Origin: Scenedesmus sp. ARA3
Taxonomy: Eukaryota > Chlorophyta > Chlorophyceae > Sphaeropleales > Scenedesmaceae
DNA length: 64,000 nucleotides
Assembly (NCBI GenBank): GCA_004335835.1
Contig: RWJK01000609.1
Coordinates: forward strand, 1-64,000
Reading direction: 5' to 3'
Made by a program: the position numbers and the translations under genes. Of the stretch, positions 12,101-22,671 are shown one piece after another (position 1 is the first letter of the stretch; each line of letters begins with the position of its first letter). The notes under the pieces are model-generated. The model was not told where the DNA came from. It did no database searches and worked only from the letters and a program-made list of their open reading frames with translations.

Positions 12101-15100
12101 CATATGCAGCAGTTGCTGTAACTGTGCAGGCCATGGCGGGTGCTTGCATGTTGATCGTGTCCCGCCGCATCCTTGCTGCTGCTGCTGCTACTGTTGCCCC
12201 CACAGGTCTGCAGAGCCTGGCCAACAGCCTGCTAGTGGCGCGCCTGTTTGGCAGCCGCCCCGTGCTGGGGCTGCTGGCGGCCTGGCAGGGCTGCCTGCTG
12301 TGGAGCAGCATGGGCAGCGGGGACACTGCAGCACTCGCCAGCCTGGCGGTGAGAGCACTGGAGCCGGCAGCACGCGAGGGCCCGCGGCACAAGACGGTGA
12401 GTGAGGCGTGGGCTGTGACTGACAGGGAGGGGTAGGCAGCTGGGGAAGGTGCCTGCAGCAGCAGAGCAGCCCCTAATGCTGTGAGCCAGCACAAGACGTG
12501 CTGGCCTGCTGGCGGCCTGGCAGGGCTGCCTGCTGTGGAGCAGTTTAGGAAGTGGGGACACTGCAGCACTGGCCAGCCTGGCGGCAAGAGCACTGGAGCC
12601 GGCAGCACGCGAGGGCCCAAGACACAAGACGGTGAGTGAGGGTGAGGTGGGCTGTTATGAAAGGGTGCGATAGGCAGCTGGGGAAGGTGCCTGAGGCAGC
12701 AGAGCAGCCCCTAATGCTGTGAGCTAGCACAAGACGTGCTGGGCCTGCTGGCGGCCTGGCAGAGCTGTGGAGCAGCATGGGCAGCAGTGACACTGCAGCA
12801 CTGGCCAGCCTGGCGGTGAGAGCACTGGAGCCGGCAGCACGCGAGGGGCCGCGGCACAAGACGGTGAGGCGCGCGCGGGTGGGCTGTTACAAAAGGGTGT
12901 GACAGGCAGCTGGGGAAGGTGGCTGAAGCAGCAGAGCAGCCAATGATACTGCGAGCCAGCACAAGACGTGCTGGCCTGCTGGCTGCGTGGCAGGGCTGTG
13001 TAGCAGCATGGGCAGCGGGGACACCGCGGCTCTGGCCAGCTTGGCGGCAAGAGCAGTGGAGCCGGCTGCACGCGAGGGCTCGAAACACAAGACGGTGAGG
13101 CACGCGCGGGGTGGGCTGTTACAACAGGGTGGGGTAGGCAGCTGGGGAAGGTGCCTAAAGCAGCAGCAGCAGCCAATAATGCTGTGAGCCAGCTCAAGAC
13201 GTGCCTGCATGTGGCCTGGCAGGGCTGCCTGCTGTGGAGCAGCATGGGCAGCGGGGACACCGCAGCACTGGCCAACTTGGCGGTGAGGGCACTGGAGCCG
13301 GCAGCACGCGAGGGTCCGAGACACAAGACGGTGAGGCGCGTGTGGGTGGGGGCGGGTAGTACTGGTGTGACCAAAAAATGGATTGCCAGCTGGAGCCGGC
13401 GGCACGCGAGGGCCCGAGACGCAAGACGGTGAGGCGCTCGCGTGGGCTGTGACTAGAAGGGAGGGGTAGGCAGCTGGGGAAGTTGCCTGAAGCAGCACAG
13501 CAGCCCCTAATGCTGTGAGCCAGCACAAGACGTGCTGGCCTGCTGGCTGCCTGGCAGAGCTGTGGAGCAGCATGGGCAGCGGGGACACCGCAGCACTGGC
13601 CAGCCTGGCGGTGAGAGCACTGGGAGCCGGCAGCGCGGGAGGGCTCAAGACACAAGACGGTGAGTGAGGCGTGGGTTGGTGGGGGTGGGTTGGGTAGTGC
13701 TGGTGCGACCAAACTCGAATGGCCAGCTGGAGCCGGCAGCACGCGAGGGGCCGAGACACAAGACGGTGAGTGGCGCACAGCGTGGGCTGTTACAAGAGGG
13801 TGGGGTAGGCAGCTGAGGAAATTGCCTGAAGCAGCAGAGCAGCCGACAAAGGTGTGAGCCAGCACAAGACGTGCTGGGCCTGCTGCGCGCGAGGGGCCGC
13901 GGCACAAGACGGTGAGTGACGTGCGGGCTGGCGTGGGTTGGGTAGTGCTGTTGTGACCAAACTGGAATGGCCAGCTGGAGCCGGCGGCACGCGAGGGGCT
14001 GCGGCACAAGATGGTGAGGCGCGGGGCGGTTGGACCTTGACCTGACTGCTATGATAGATAGGCAGCTGGGCAAGGTATCAGAGTGTATGAGAAGCAGCAG
14101 GCCAGCCACTGGTGCAGGGTGAGCTAGAAGGAGGCACGCTTATCGCCCTGGCTGAGCAATGGGCTTGTGCTTGCTGCTGTTTGTTCTTATTGCTGCAGGT
14201 GCGGCGGCCTCTGGGGGGCACTGCGCAGCACCCACAGCAGCAGCAGCAGGCAGCAGATGGCTCAGACCCTCACGGCAGCAGCAGCAGCAGCATTTGCCTG
14301 GCCAACCCTGCTTGCTGGTACAGCAGGCAGGATGGGCTGCTGCTGCCGGTTGCTGCTGCAGAGGGCAGCGCTGCTGGCGCGGCTGCGGGCAGTTTGGAGT
14401 TTCCAGAGGTGTGGCTGCAGGTGAGGGTGACAGCGCAGCCCAGCTGGCGTGGCTTTGCAGGATGCATACAAGCATACATGCAGCAGCAGCAGCATTGTTT
14501 GCTATGGAAACAGACACTGCCAGTTGAATCTGCTGCATACTGCATCAACACTGCCGCTTGTTGCCGCCTTGCGTGTCGTTGACATCAAATTGCATCAGTT
14601 GCATGCAAGCAGGCTATTGAAGCATCCGTGCGTTGTTTACGTGTACCGGCTGTGTTGTGCAGTCGGGCTGCGAGCGTGCGCAGCTGATGGCATGGCACAG
14701 TGGGCCGCTGCTACTGCTGCTGCTGCTGGAGTGCCGCAGCCCTGCCGGCACATCAACAGCAGCAGCAGCAGGCCCACCATCCCTACCAGTCAGCACTCCA
14801 GCATCATCAGCTGCTGATGTTAATACCAGCAGCAGCAGCAGCACTACCAGCCAAGCAGCAGCAGCAGCAGCAGCCACTGCTGCCAGCCTGCTGGAGCTGC
14901 TGGCTGGGCCTGGTCATGCCCTGGCGGGGCAGTTGGCTGGTGAGCTGCCTGCCAAGCACCTGTGGCACGTGCAGGGCCTGCGCTACCTGTACCAGGACCA
15001 CCTGGCGGCGGCTGTGAGGTGCGGGGTGTGGAGTCGGGCTGCTGCTGCTGCGGGTTGTGGTTGTAGTGAGAAGGCTGCTTGTTGTGTTTGCACTGGTGTG

Positions 15101-15823
15101 GTGCCTCAAAGGTGCAATACTCATGGTGCTTGTGAATGCTGGACTGGCTGGTGGAACAGCAGCACAGCAGCAGCACAAGTGCACGCATGCTTTTGCAGAT
15201 GACCTTAGAACGCATGTCGATGGGTGCACTTTCAGCTCCGCACACCTCAGTTGTTGCATGTGCCTGCTGCCACTTGCTGTGTGCACAGCCTCAGCCCATG
15301 TCTTGCACAGCTCACCACCGGCAATTGCTGATGTTCATGCTTCTGTACTGGCTCCTGCACCTGCTGCTGCAGGGCGTCGCCGCTGCGCAAAGTCGCCACG
15401 CTGTCTCAGCCCTCGCTGCACCTCACCGCAGACACACGCCGCTGGGCAGCGCTAGAAGCCGCAGCAGCAGTAGACCCCACGGCCCCCGCACTAGGCGAGC
15501 AGGCAGCAGCTGCAGCAGCCACAGCCGCTGCTGCTGCAGCAGCAGCAGCGAACAGTCAGCGCAGCAGCGGCGGTGGCGGGGGCGCTGACAGCACTGTTGC
15601 GGAGCAGTGGGAGTCGTTTGCAGCTGGGGGCTCGGATGCGGATGTGGAAGTTGTGGTGCGAGGGGCGAATGACTGCTGGGTTGTGGGGCGGCACACGGCA
15701 GCAGGGCGGCAGCTGACGGCTGCTGCGGAGGGTGATAAGGACCGCGGCATGCTAGGGTTCATGCGCAGGGTGCAGACGTTCTGCGACAATGAGGTGCCGG
15801 GCGTGTTTGAGGGGCTGTTCTGA
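9167..15823 (+). CDS. CCZ1: Vacuolar fusion protein CCZ1 homologue
   Basis: Homologue of CCZ1, which with MON1 forms the exchange factor that activates Rab7 on late endosomes and the vacuole. Exons: 9167-9250, 9580-9702, 10645-10845, 11571-11733, 12206-12396, 14199-14420, 14663-15018 and 15373-15823. They join in phase to 596 residues plus stop. The N-terminal longin-like region starts VVLAVYDARKGQ, continues with EKVLAFWPPSASP and GLAQALTMFAGTF, then the conserved YHAEPDLWLLLLVG motif of CCZ1. The middle holds low-complexity Gln/Ala/Ser insertions (residues about 260-390). The C-terminal domain (DTRRWAALE, then NDCWVVGRH to FCDNEVPG) matches the last CCZ1 longin domain. The first exon is short and its ATG follows an in-frame stop. 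The introns carry exceptionally many copied junction fragments, listed separately. Confidence 0.88.
9758..10245 (+). repeat. Five donor-side junction echoes of CCZ1 exon 2
   Basis: Copies of the exon end encoding ALTMFAGTFNK at about 9758, 9878, 9972, 10075 and 10211. Two (9908, 10243) keep a GTGGGT donor; three have lost the GT. Adjacent intron sequence is copied too (9803-9860 against 10146-10205). Confidence 0.9.
10412..10572 (+). repeat. Two acceptor-side junction echoes of CCZ1 exon 3
   Basis: Copies at about 10412-10450 and 10532-10572 read CCCGCAG acceptor plus exon start encoding ERPFHSMQA and ECPFHSMQAH, before the real acceptor at 10644. Confidence 0.85.
10999..11095 (+). repeat. 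Donor-side junction echo of CCZ1 exon 3
   Basis: About 88 nt of exon end copied with donor GTGCGG. The frame is intact with conservative changes (CLKGLHALVVLLHSLL against CLKGLHSLVVLLHGLL). It has no acceptor of its own. Confidence 0.85.
11436..11510 (+). repeat. Acceptor-side junction echo of CCZ1 exon 4
   Basis: CCTGCAG acceptor plus the first ~65 nt of exon 4, lying about 130 bp before the real acceptor at 11570. Confidence 0.85.
11780..11905 (+). repeat. GTGGT simple repeat with CTG tract in a CCZ1 intron
   Basis: Runs of GTGGT units alternate with GAGCAGCA and a CTG tract, three times over. This is simple-sequence expansion within the intron after exon 4. Confidence 0.85.
11896..12070 (+). 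repeat. Two degraded donor-side echoes of CCZ1 exon 4
   Basis: Sequence like the exon 4 end (CTGCTGCCA...GCCTTCACAC) recurs at about 11905-11950 and 12030-12070. The donor GT is replaced by AT in the first copy and the match is weaker in the second. Confidence 0.65.
12503..14014 (+). repeat. Nine-copy donor-side echo array of CCZ1 exon 5
   Basis: Real exon 5 ends at 12396. Its end recurs with a donor at 12631, 12863, 13094, 13331, 13429, 13660, 13765, 13911 and 14013, every one GTGAG. Spacing is about 232 bp for full copies (around 120 nt of exon plus 110 nt of intron) and about 100-145 bp for the short ones. Full copies still encode WSSMGSGDTAALASLA-type peptide, some with small deletions. 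None has an acceptor. Confidence 0.93.
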
Positions 15824-16520
15824 TGCGGTGATGTTGGTGGGGTGCTTGTGCTGTGGTGGCTATGCTGTTGGGGCTGTGGTCACTTCCAGCAGCAGCTTGC
15901 TGGCGTTTGCTGTGTGCTGACCAGGATAGAACACACACATGTGAGGCACATGGTAACAGGGTTGTAGTTCAGGCGCGAGCTGTGCAGCAGGCAGCGTGTT
16001 TGGGTAGAAAGGAACTCTGAAATCTCCATGACATGCTGTGAGAGAGTTCGTCGCTGCAGACATCAAGGGTCAGCCGAGTTCCTGGCCTGACGGAGATCAG
16101 CAGCAGCAGCAGTGGCACCAGGCAGCTGGTGAGTGCTACGCAACGATGTTGCAAATTACAAACCTTCTTTTGGTGAATGAGCGACCGTCATGTCGAAACG
16201 TGGCCTGTCACCAGCTGCTGAAGCCGAGATTTTCTTGGTCCGTTTGCTGTGCCGAGATAAGTGAGGTAAATTGGTATAGTGACTTCTTACAAACGTACTT
16301 GTGCGATCGCAGACGTCCCCTTGCAGCAGGCACCATGTTGCAATCCAGGCTACACCAGGTGGGAACGGAACCTGCAAAGATGCATACGCATGCAGCGTGT
16401 GTGTAAAATGACGGATATTAGGTGGTCTACGTGGTCGTTCCCGCTACCGCACACTGCTGCTAGTGCTGCTAGTACTACACTGCTGCTGCTGCTGCTGCTG
16501 CTCTCAGCTTTGGAAGCCAT
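15824..16520 (+). other. Spacer between CCZ1 and the cysteine synthase gene
   Basis: No gene seen. A TGTAA motif, the usual green-algal polyadenylation signal, lies at 16402-16406, far from the CCZ1 stop, so its role is uncertain. A short CTG tract precedes the next start codon. Confidence 0.4.
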
Positions 16521-17258
16521 ATGACGCATGCACCTCCTTCACCTTGTGTACGCCTGCAACAACCGTCTTGTGTGCAGGCAGCAGCACCTGCTGCTCCGCA
16601 GCAGCGCAGCATCGCCCGCTTGGCTTCCGCAGCACTCGGCAGCAGCAGCACCTGCAGCAGCAGGCGCGGCAGCCTGGCAGCCTGCAGAGTAGCGCAGGTG
16701 GACAAGCCAGCAGCAGCAGCAGCAGCAGCAGCAGTGGCAGCACCAGCCAAGCAGGAGGGCGTGGCAGCAGATGTGACAGCACTGGTGGGCAACACGCCTA
16801 TGGTGTACCTGAACAGGGTCACTGCTGGCTGTGCTGCCAAGGTTGCTGCCAAGCTGGAAATCATGGAGCCCTGCTGCTCAGTCAAGGTGAGGCGCAGAAC
16901 TGGCCAAACCTAAAACAGGCATGCACGCAAGTTGTATGCCAGATGTTGTATCCGAGTAGGGCTTGACCAGTGGCCGAAAACTTCTGCAGCAGCTGCTGGC
17001 AGGTTGAGGTGAACATGCAAGTCACGAGGCAGGCCTAGCAGCTGCAGCAGCAGCTGGTGCTCATGGTGATGCTGCATCAGGCAACAATGTGCTGCTGCTG
17101 CTGCTGAGCAGCAGGCCAGTTATGTGGCTGGGCCGTGCAGCAGACCCTGCGCTGCCAAGCTGTCGTTTGCATCAGCAACTGCAGCAAGCATACTGGTACG
17201 CCGAACATAGCAGGACACCACAAGTGTGTGGTCAGAGACTGCCACACACAGTCCACAA

Positions 17259-17291
<33 letters not shown>

Positions 17292-18079
17292 GTGTAGGAC
17301 CGCATTGGGCGCAACATGATTGACGACGCAGAGGCCAAGGGCCTCATCAAGCCAGGTGGGGGCCGCATCACCACCCCGCAGCCAGTCACCTGCTTGCTGC
17401 TGCAGTGGATGAATAGGGCGAGCTCTGGCAGCCAGCCACACGCTGCTGAGGTGCAGAGCCACAGCAGCAGCTGCCTCCAGAGCACAGCAGCAGGAGCTCA
17501 GCAGCAAGCGCGATTAGCTGAGCGTGTAATGAGCGCTTGCTTCGCCTGTCAGCACAACAGCAGCAGCAGCAGCAGCGCTGGTCAAGCTGATTCAAGGCTG
17601 CTCAGGCCATCCAGCACATTGAGCCCACTAGCGGCAACACCAATTCACTGCACCCACCACTCATCTGACTTGCACCTTTCTTTACCACGCTGCCGCAAGC
17701 GTGACCACGCTGGTTGAGCCCACCAGCGGCACCGCCGCCCGTCTCACTGCCTTTCTGGTCTCAGACCATGTGTTCAACCTGTTGTGGCTCATGCCATCCA
17801 AGATGGTGCCAGGACCCACATGTAACTATCCTCTCTCACTGCGCCCGCCACCAACGCACCTCACTGCTCGCACTTTTGCTGCCACTGCAGGCGTGACGAC
17901 GCTTGTTGAGCCCACCAGCGGCAACACAGGCATCGGGCTGGCCTTTGTTGCTGCTGCGCGCGGCTACAGCTTGGTGCTGACCATGCCTGCCAGCATGAGC
18001 CTGGAGCGGCGCATCCTGCTGCAGGCCTTCGGGGCCAAGCTGGTGCTGACAGGTGCGCTTGAGTGAGGGCTGTTGCGGC

Positions 18080-18132
<53 letters not shown>

Positions 18133-18365
18133 GTGCTATAAGGAACCAGTCTCTTGTAATCGCCAATGGTAAAGCATGCTGCAGGCCTTCAGGGCTAAGC
18201 TGGTGCTGACAGGTGCGCTTGAGTAAGGGCTGTTGCGGCAAGCAGCAGCAGCAGCAGCGGTGCTATCAGGAACCAGTCTTTTGTAACCGCCAATGGTAAA
18301 GCATGCTGCAGGCCTTCGGGGCCAAGCTGGGGCTCACGGGTGCGGCGCAGGGGGCTGCATGGGTG

Positions 18366-18404
<39 letters not shown>

Positions 18405-18979
18405 GGTACTACTGTGTCAGCAGCTGAAGGCTTCTGCTATGCTCCATGCAACAGCAGATGCCGCAAGAGCAGGGAACCGGAGTGCTTGCTATTATAACAA
18501 CAGCAGCAGCAGCCAGGGGACTAAGTGCATGCTGCTACCAGCACAGCACACATCTCAAAAGCCTGCACCTCATTGCTCTTGGTGCTGCTGTGCTGCTGTA
18601 TGTGCTTTCATGCAAATACAACAGACCCCGCCAAGGGCATGAAGGGCGCAGTGGAGAAGGCCAAGGAGATTGCTGCAGGCACATCTAATGCCTACATCCT
18701 GCAGCAGTTTGAGAACCCCGCCAACCCAGAGATCCACTTCAAGACCACGGGGCCGGAGATCTGGCGGGACACAGCCGGCACGGTGAGGCAGCTGCATAAC
18801 GAACATTGTAACAAAGTAACACAGTTACATGTGTTCTGGTTGGTTGAGTGCCGGTTTTTGTTGTGTTTTGGCATGGCAAGCTCCTGGTGCAGGTCCTGTA
18901 CTGTTTTGCAAGGATGGACTGGACATCCCTGCTAGTGTACACCCCCCTGTCCTGGCAAGGCATTTACCAATGTTGGTCG

Positions 18980-19037
<58 letters not shown>

Positions 19038-20264
19038 CCCGCAGGTTGACGTGCTGGTTGCTGGTGTGGGCACTGGCGGCACCATCACGGGTGCGGGGCA
19101 GTTCCTCAAGGCGCAGAAGCCGGGGGTGCGGCTGGTGGCAGTGGAGCCTGCTGAGAGCCCCGTGCTGTCAGGTGAGGGCGAGGATGTGTGTGTCTTGCTT
19201 GCTAGGTGTTGGGTGAGTCGTTTGGTGCGCAGATGCGAGATATGTGTGTGAGCAGCGCTAGTGGTCTGGAGTGGTGATGAGGTATCAGCTGCAGCTGCTG
19301 ATAGAGTGATTGCATCAAGCAATTTGTTTGTGCGTCACTTGGTCACCCGGTGCTAGGTGGCTTGGAAGGCAGCAAGCAGATGCCAGCGGCAGACTGGAAG
19401 GTGTTTCTTTGGTCGCCACGGGCAACAACTCATCTGCTCCTGCCTGCTGCTGCTGCTGGGTCCAGGTGGCAAGCCCGGCCCGCACAAGATCCAGGGCATC
19501 GGCGCGGGCTTTGTGCCTGGCGTGATGGACACGCAGCTGGTGGACGAGGTGCTGCAGGTGCGGCGCTGCTGCTGCTGCTGCTCGCCATACTTGTGACCTT
19601 AGTGCTGGTGGAGACTGCAGGTTATGCCGTGGCAGATCACATCCTGCAGCACAGCTTGTCAATGTATGCGGGCACCTTGAACGGTGGTGGTCCTGAGTGT
19701 TATGAACTCGCTTGCAGCAGCGTTGTATTGCGCACGCATTTATGTCCTATGCTGCTCTGAGACATGGCCAACGAAAGTGCTGAGCGCTGCATCGCTGCTG
19801 CTGCTGCTGCTGCTGCTGCTACTGCTGCAGGTGTCCAGCGATGATGCCATCGCCATGGCAGCGCGCCTGGCAACAGAGGAGGGCCTCTTCTGTGGCATCA
19901 GCAGCGGCGCAGCAGTCTGCGCAGCAATCCAGGTGAGAAGTGCTGCGAATGGCTGCGCAGCTGCGCCAGCCAGGCACCCAGGCAGGCGCCCTGCTCATCA
20001 GCTCTTGGCGATTGTGCCTGTCCCGCCCCGACAGGCTGACTAAATCCTACCAGTCCATGGCATGACCATATTTCATCAAGCGGCGCACATGCCGCAAACA
20101 CTTGGCGCATGGCATCAGTGCAAGTTCCAGCTGACCAGGTGCCAGCACACATTCTGCTGCTGCTGCTGCTGCTGCTGCTGCGCCAGGGGGCATAACGTCC
20201 CGACATGGCCGGCAAGCTGGTCACCGTGGTGCTGCCCAGCTTCGGCCTGCCCCTCCATGCGCTG

Positions 20265-20302
<38 letters not shown>

Positions 20303-20415
20303 GCCAGGTTGCTAAGCGCCCTGAGATGGCTGGCGAGCTTGTAACTGTGTGGTGCTGCCCAGCATCGGCACACGAGCCATGCATGGCCTGCACTTCCATG
20401 TGCTGACAACTGCTG

Positions 20416-20503
<88 letters not shown>

Positions 20504-20703
20504 GCCAGGTGGCCAAGCGTCCCGACATGGCAGGCAAGCTGGTCACCGTGGTGCTGCCCAGCTTTGGTGAGCGCTACCTCAGCAGCGTGCTGTTTGCCAA
20601 AGTGCGCGCCGAGTGCGAGGGCATGGCGGCTGATGGCCGCATCAAGATGCGGGACGCGGCGGGGCGCGAGTTCTTCGTGCCGGCGCTACCTGAGGACCTG
20701 TGA
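16521..20703 (+). CDS. Cysteine synthase / O-acetylserine(thiol)lyase, plastid-targeted
   Basis: PLP-dependent enzyme joining O-acetylserine and sulfide to make cysteine. Exons: 16521-16886, 17298-17355, 17891-18052, 18625-18782, 19045-19171, 19466-19557, 19831-19932 and 20509-20703; phases agree and give 419 residues. Residues 1 to about 65 are rich in Ala, Ser and Arg, like a plastid transit peptide. The catalytic core begins [11 protein letters not shown]. The PLP lysine is the last codon of exon 1 (CSVK, then DRIG from exon 2). Other signatures present: [24 protein letters not shown] and ISSGAA, and the usual family end ERYLSSVLF is followed by about 28 extra residues ending in LPEDL. All active-site motifs are intact, so the product should be functional. 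Introns contain long CTG/CAG tracts and copied junction fragments. Confidence 0.96.
17611..17735 (+). repeat. Two acceptor-side junction echoes of cysteine synthase exon 3
   Basis: Partial copies of the exon start encoding the TLVEPTSG stretch lie at about 17611-17640 and 17697-17735, before the real acceptor at 17890. Confidence 0.8.
18081..18131 (+). repeat. (AGC)17 microsatellite
   Basis: Uninterrupted AGC tract in the intron just after the exon 3 donor. Shorter AGC tracts follow each echo of that donor (18240-18258 and 18370-18402). Confidence 0.95.
18175..18345 (+). repeat. Two donor-side junction echoes of cysteine synthase exon 3
   Basis: The copy at 18175-18245 repeats the exon end ([11 protein letters not shown]), donor GTGCGC, the following ~25 nt of intron and an AGC tract. 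The copy at 18297-18345 reads [11 protein letters not shown] with a changed donor context. Confidence 0.9.
18982..19035 (+). repeat. (CTG)18 tract immediately before an acceptor
   Basis: Ends 9 bp before the exon 5 acceptor (TTCCCGCAG) of the cysteine synthase gene and forms part of its pyrimidine-containing tract. Confidence 0.95.
20153..20375 (+). repeat. Two acceptor-side echoes of cysteine synthase exon 8, each with its own CTG tract
   Basis: Each unit is a CTG tract, the acceptor CGCCAG, then about 60 nt of exon start ([14 protein letters not shown] and [15 protein letters not shown]). Acceptors are at about 20182 and 20306; the real one is at 20508. The first copy has a small change after the acceptor and the second an extra base that breaks the frame. 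Confidence 0.92.
20419..20502 (+). repeat. (CTG)28 microsatellite before the exon 8 acceptor
   Basis: Longest uninterrupted triplet tract in the window, ending six bases before the real acceptor of cysteine synthase exon 8. Confidence 0.95.
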
Positions 20704-22671
20704 GGAGCTGTGGAGTTGTTTGCTGGGCACTGCAGCATGTTGCACAATGCGCATGCAGCGTGCCGGCCCTGCCTGCCGACCTGTGACGTCGTGAGGAGGC
20801 TTTGGGGAGCTGTGAGGTTTTTCGAGCCGACGGTAGCTGGTGCAGGGCTTGCCAACACTTTCCAGACAGACTGCACTGCATCCACGGAGGCTGGCCTGCT
20901 GCTTTGGTGCGGGAGCAGGCATGAGCAGCTGCTGGGATGAGGCTGTTGGGTGCTGCAGCATGCTGCGCGATTTGCATGCAGCGCCATGCGGCTGACGAGC
21001 TGTGAGCTGTGTGGTTGGCCCTGGGCTTGCTAAACCTGCGGCACTTCACTGCTGAGCGGATGTTTTTCTGCTGTGGATGTGCATGCTGCATGATGCATGG
21101 CTCGTGAGGAAGGCTGGCTTGAATCCTTTGGCGGTGCAGGAGGAGCTGTACACTGCGAGCAGCGGCTGGCTTGGGATTGTTGACGCAGCAGCTTATATGC
21201 AGCACTATGTGTGTACGTGATGTGCATGCAGCACCGCGCTGGCAATCGGCGGCTTAGATGCAAGCACATGTTGACATGTGATTGTTCAACAATCACCAAG
21301 TTGGTGTGTCCAACTGGGGCAATTGGGGCACTTTTAAAGCATGGTACGTGCAGCTGTTCGGTGTGAAGGAGCGCAACCTGCACACAGCATGTCAGCCTGA
21401 GTTGGCAGCTGCCTGGCTTGCTGCAGCTGGCCGCCTGGCTGGCTGCAGCTGGCATGATGGCCCATCACTGCGGCAGTGCACCACATAGTGCAATGCAGCT
21501 AAGCACTGTTGAATAGTAGGATCAAGAACTTGAGCTCCTGACAGCTGGCTCCTGGTGCTTCTGCTGTCCCATGTGTTGCCATATGAGTTCCACACTATGG
21601 CTTGGAGTCCGGCAGCTGCACGTTTGGCGAACGTTTGTTGTGGTGCAATGGCGCAGCCCTGCTGCTCGCTGCCTCTGTGGCTAGACAGGATCATGTTTGT
21701 TTATCGTTTGGTAAGGGTGCAGGTGCATCATTCTGTTTCGTGCTGATCATTGAAACTCTTGATATGATCATACGCACTGCATATGCAGTGGCTGCTAGCA
21801 GCACACCAGAACATTTGCAGTTGAAGCAGCCAGGACGGCTCAGGGGGCCCTTGTAGCAAGGTGAGCGAGCATCATGTAGCATGCACTTATCGCAGAATGT
21901 ACTGTCTTTTCTGCAACTTGTAGACTGGTACATTGTAGCGTTTGTGGGCCACATGGGTGCCATGCGACAATGCATATGGCCTGAGGCCGGCAGGTGGGAC
22001 ACACAAGCAGGTGCAACTCCCCGATCGGAAATGTTTCAGATCATCAAAAGAAGACGCGTTCAGTGCTTCTTTATACAATGATGTTTGTTCGAGCATCCTT
22101 TGGTGTCGGCGCGCTTGACATCAGCGTTTGCCGCCAAAGCAAAGGCGCTTACCCTGCTGACGTTGATTCCAACGTTGAAGTTGTACAAAGCAAGCTTAAA
22201 CAATATCTGATGCAACTACGTCTGCGTTTGTATCAACAGTAACTGTTGTCATAGCAGTCCAACTGACTTCTGGTTGGCGAAGATGGCGGGCTTCATCTTT
22301 GCGCAGGCGCACGCATTTTATTTACCTCTTAGCACATCGCTGTATTACGGACCACAAACAGGTGTGTTTGTGCGCAGCGTTGTCAATTGCGACGAGCCAG
22401 CATTGCGCATGCCCTTGTTGCCAAAGCACCAGCGGACAATCGGGATGCTGCAGAACTAGTGAAATTGCACGATCCATTTTTATGGCTCTCTCTGTTAGGG
22501 CGTTGATTGTGCTAGGGCAGGAGATGTAGCAGAGGGGAGCCGAGCTACCGACTGCAGGCTGCAAGCTTGCTATTGCGTGACCGGCCTTCACCGCATTGTG
22601 TCTATACTATACAGGTACCAAAATAAAGAACGAACCCGGCAAGATCGCAGCAGCCCACCAGCGGTGGCATC
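20704..22671. other. Intergenic, about 2 kb
   Basis: I see no supportable gene. It should contain the cysteine synthase 3' region and the promoter of the next gene. A TATA-like TATACTATA lies near 22601, about 70 bp before the next start codon. Confidence 0.45.

Noticed and set aside
12503..14014. Series of alternative exons in CCZ1
   Set aside because: The copies carry donors but no acceptors, so they cannot be independent cassette exons; they are better described as junction echoes.
12724..14109. Long minus-strand frames (up to 290 codons) rich in Ala, Pro and Ser
   Set aside because: Antisense shadows of the nine-copy CCZ1 exon 5 array; their internal repeats have exactly the array period.
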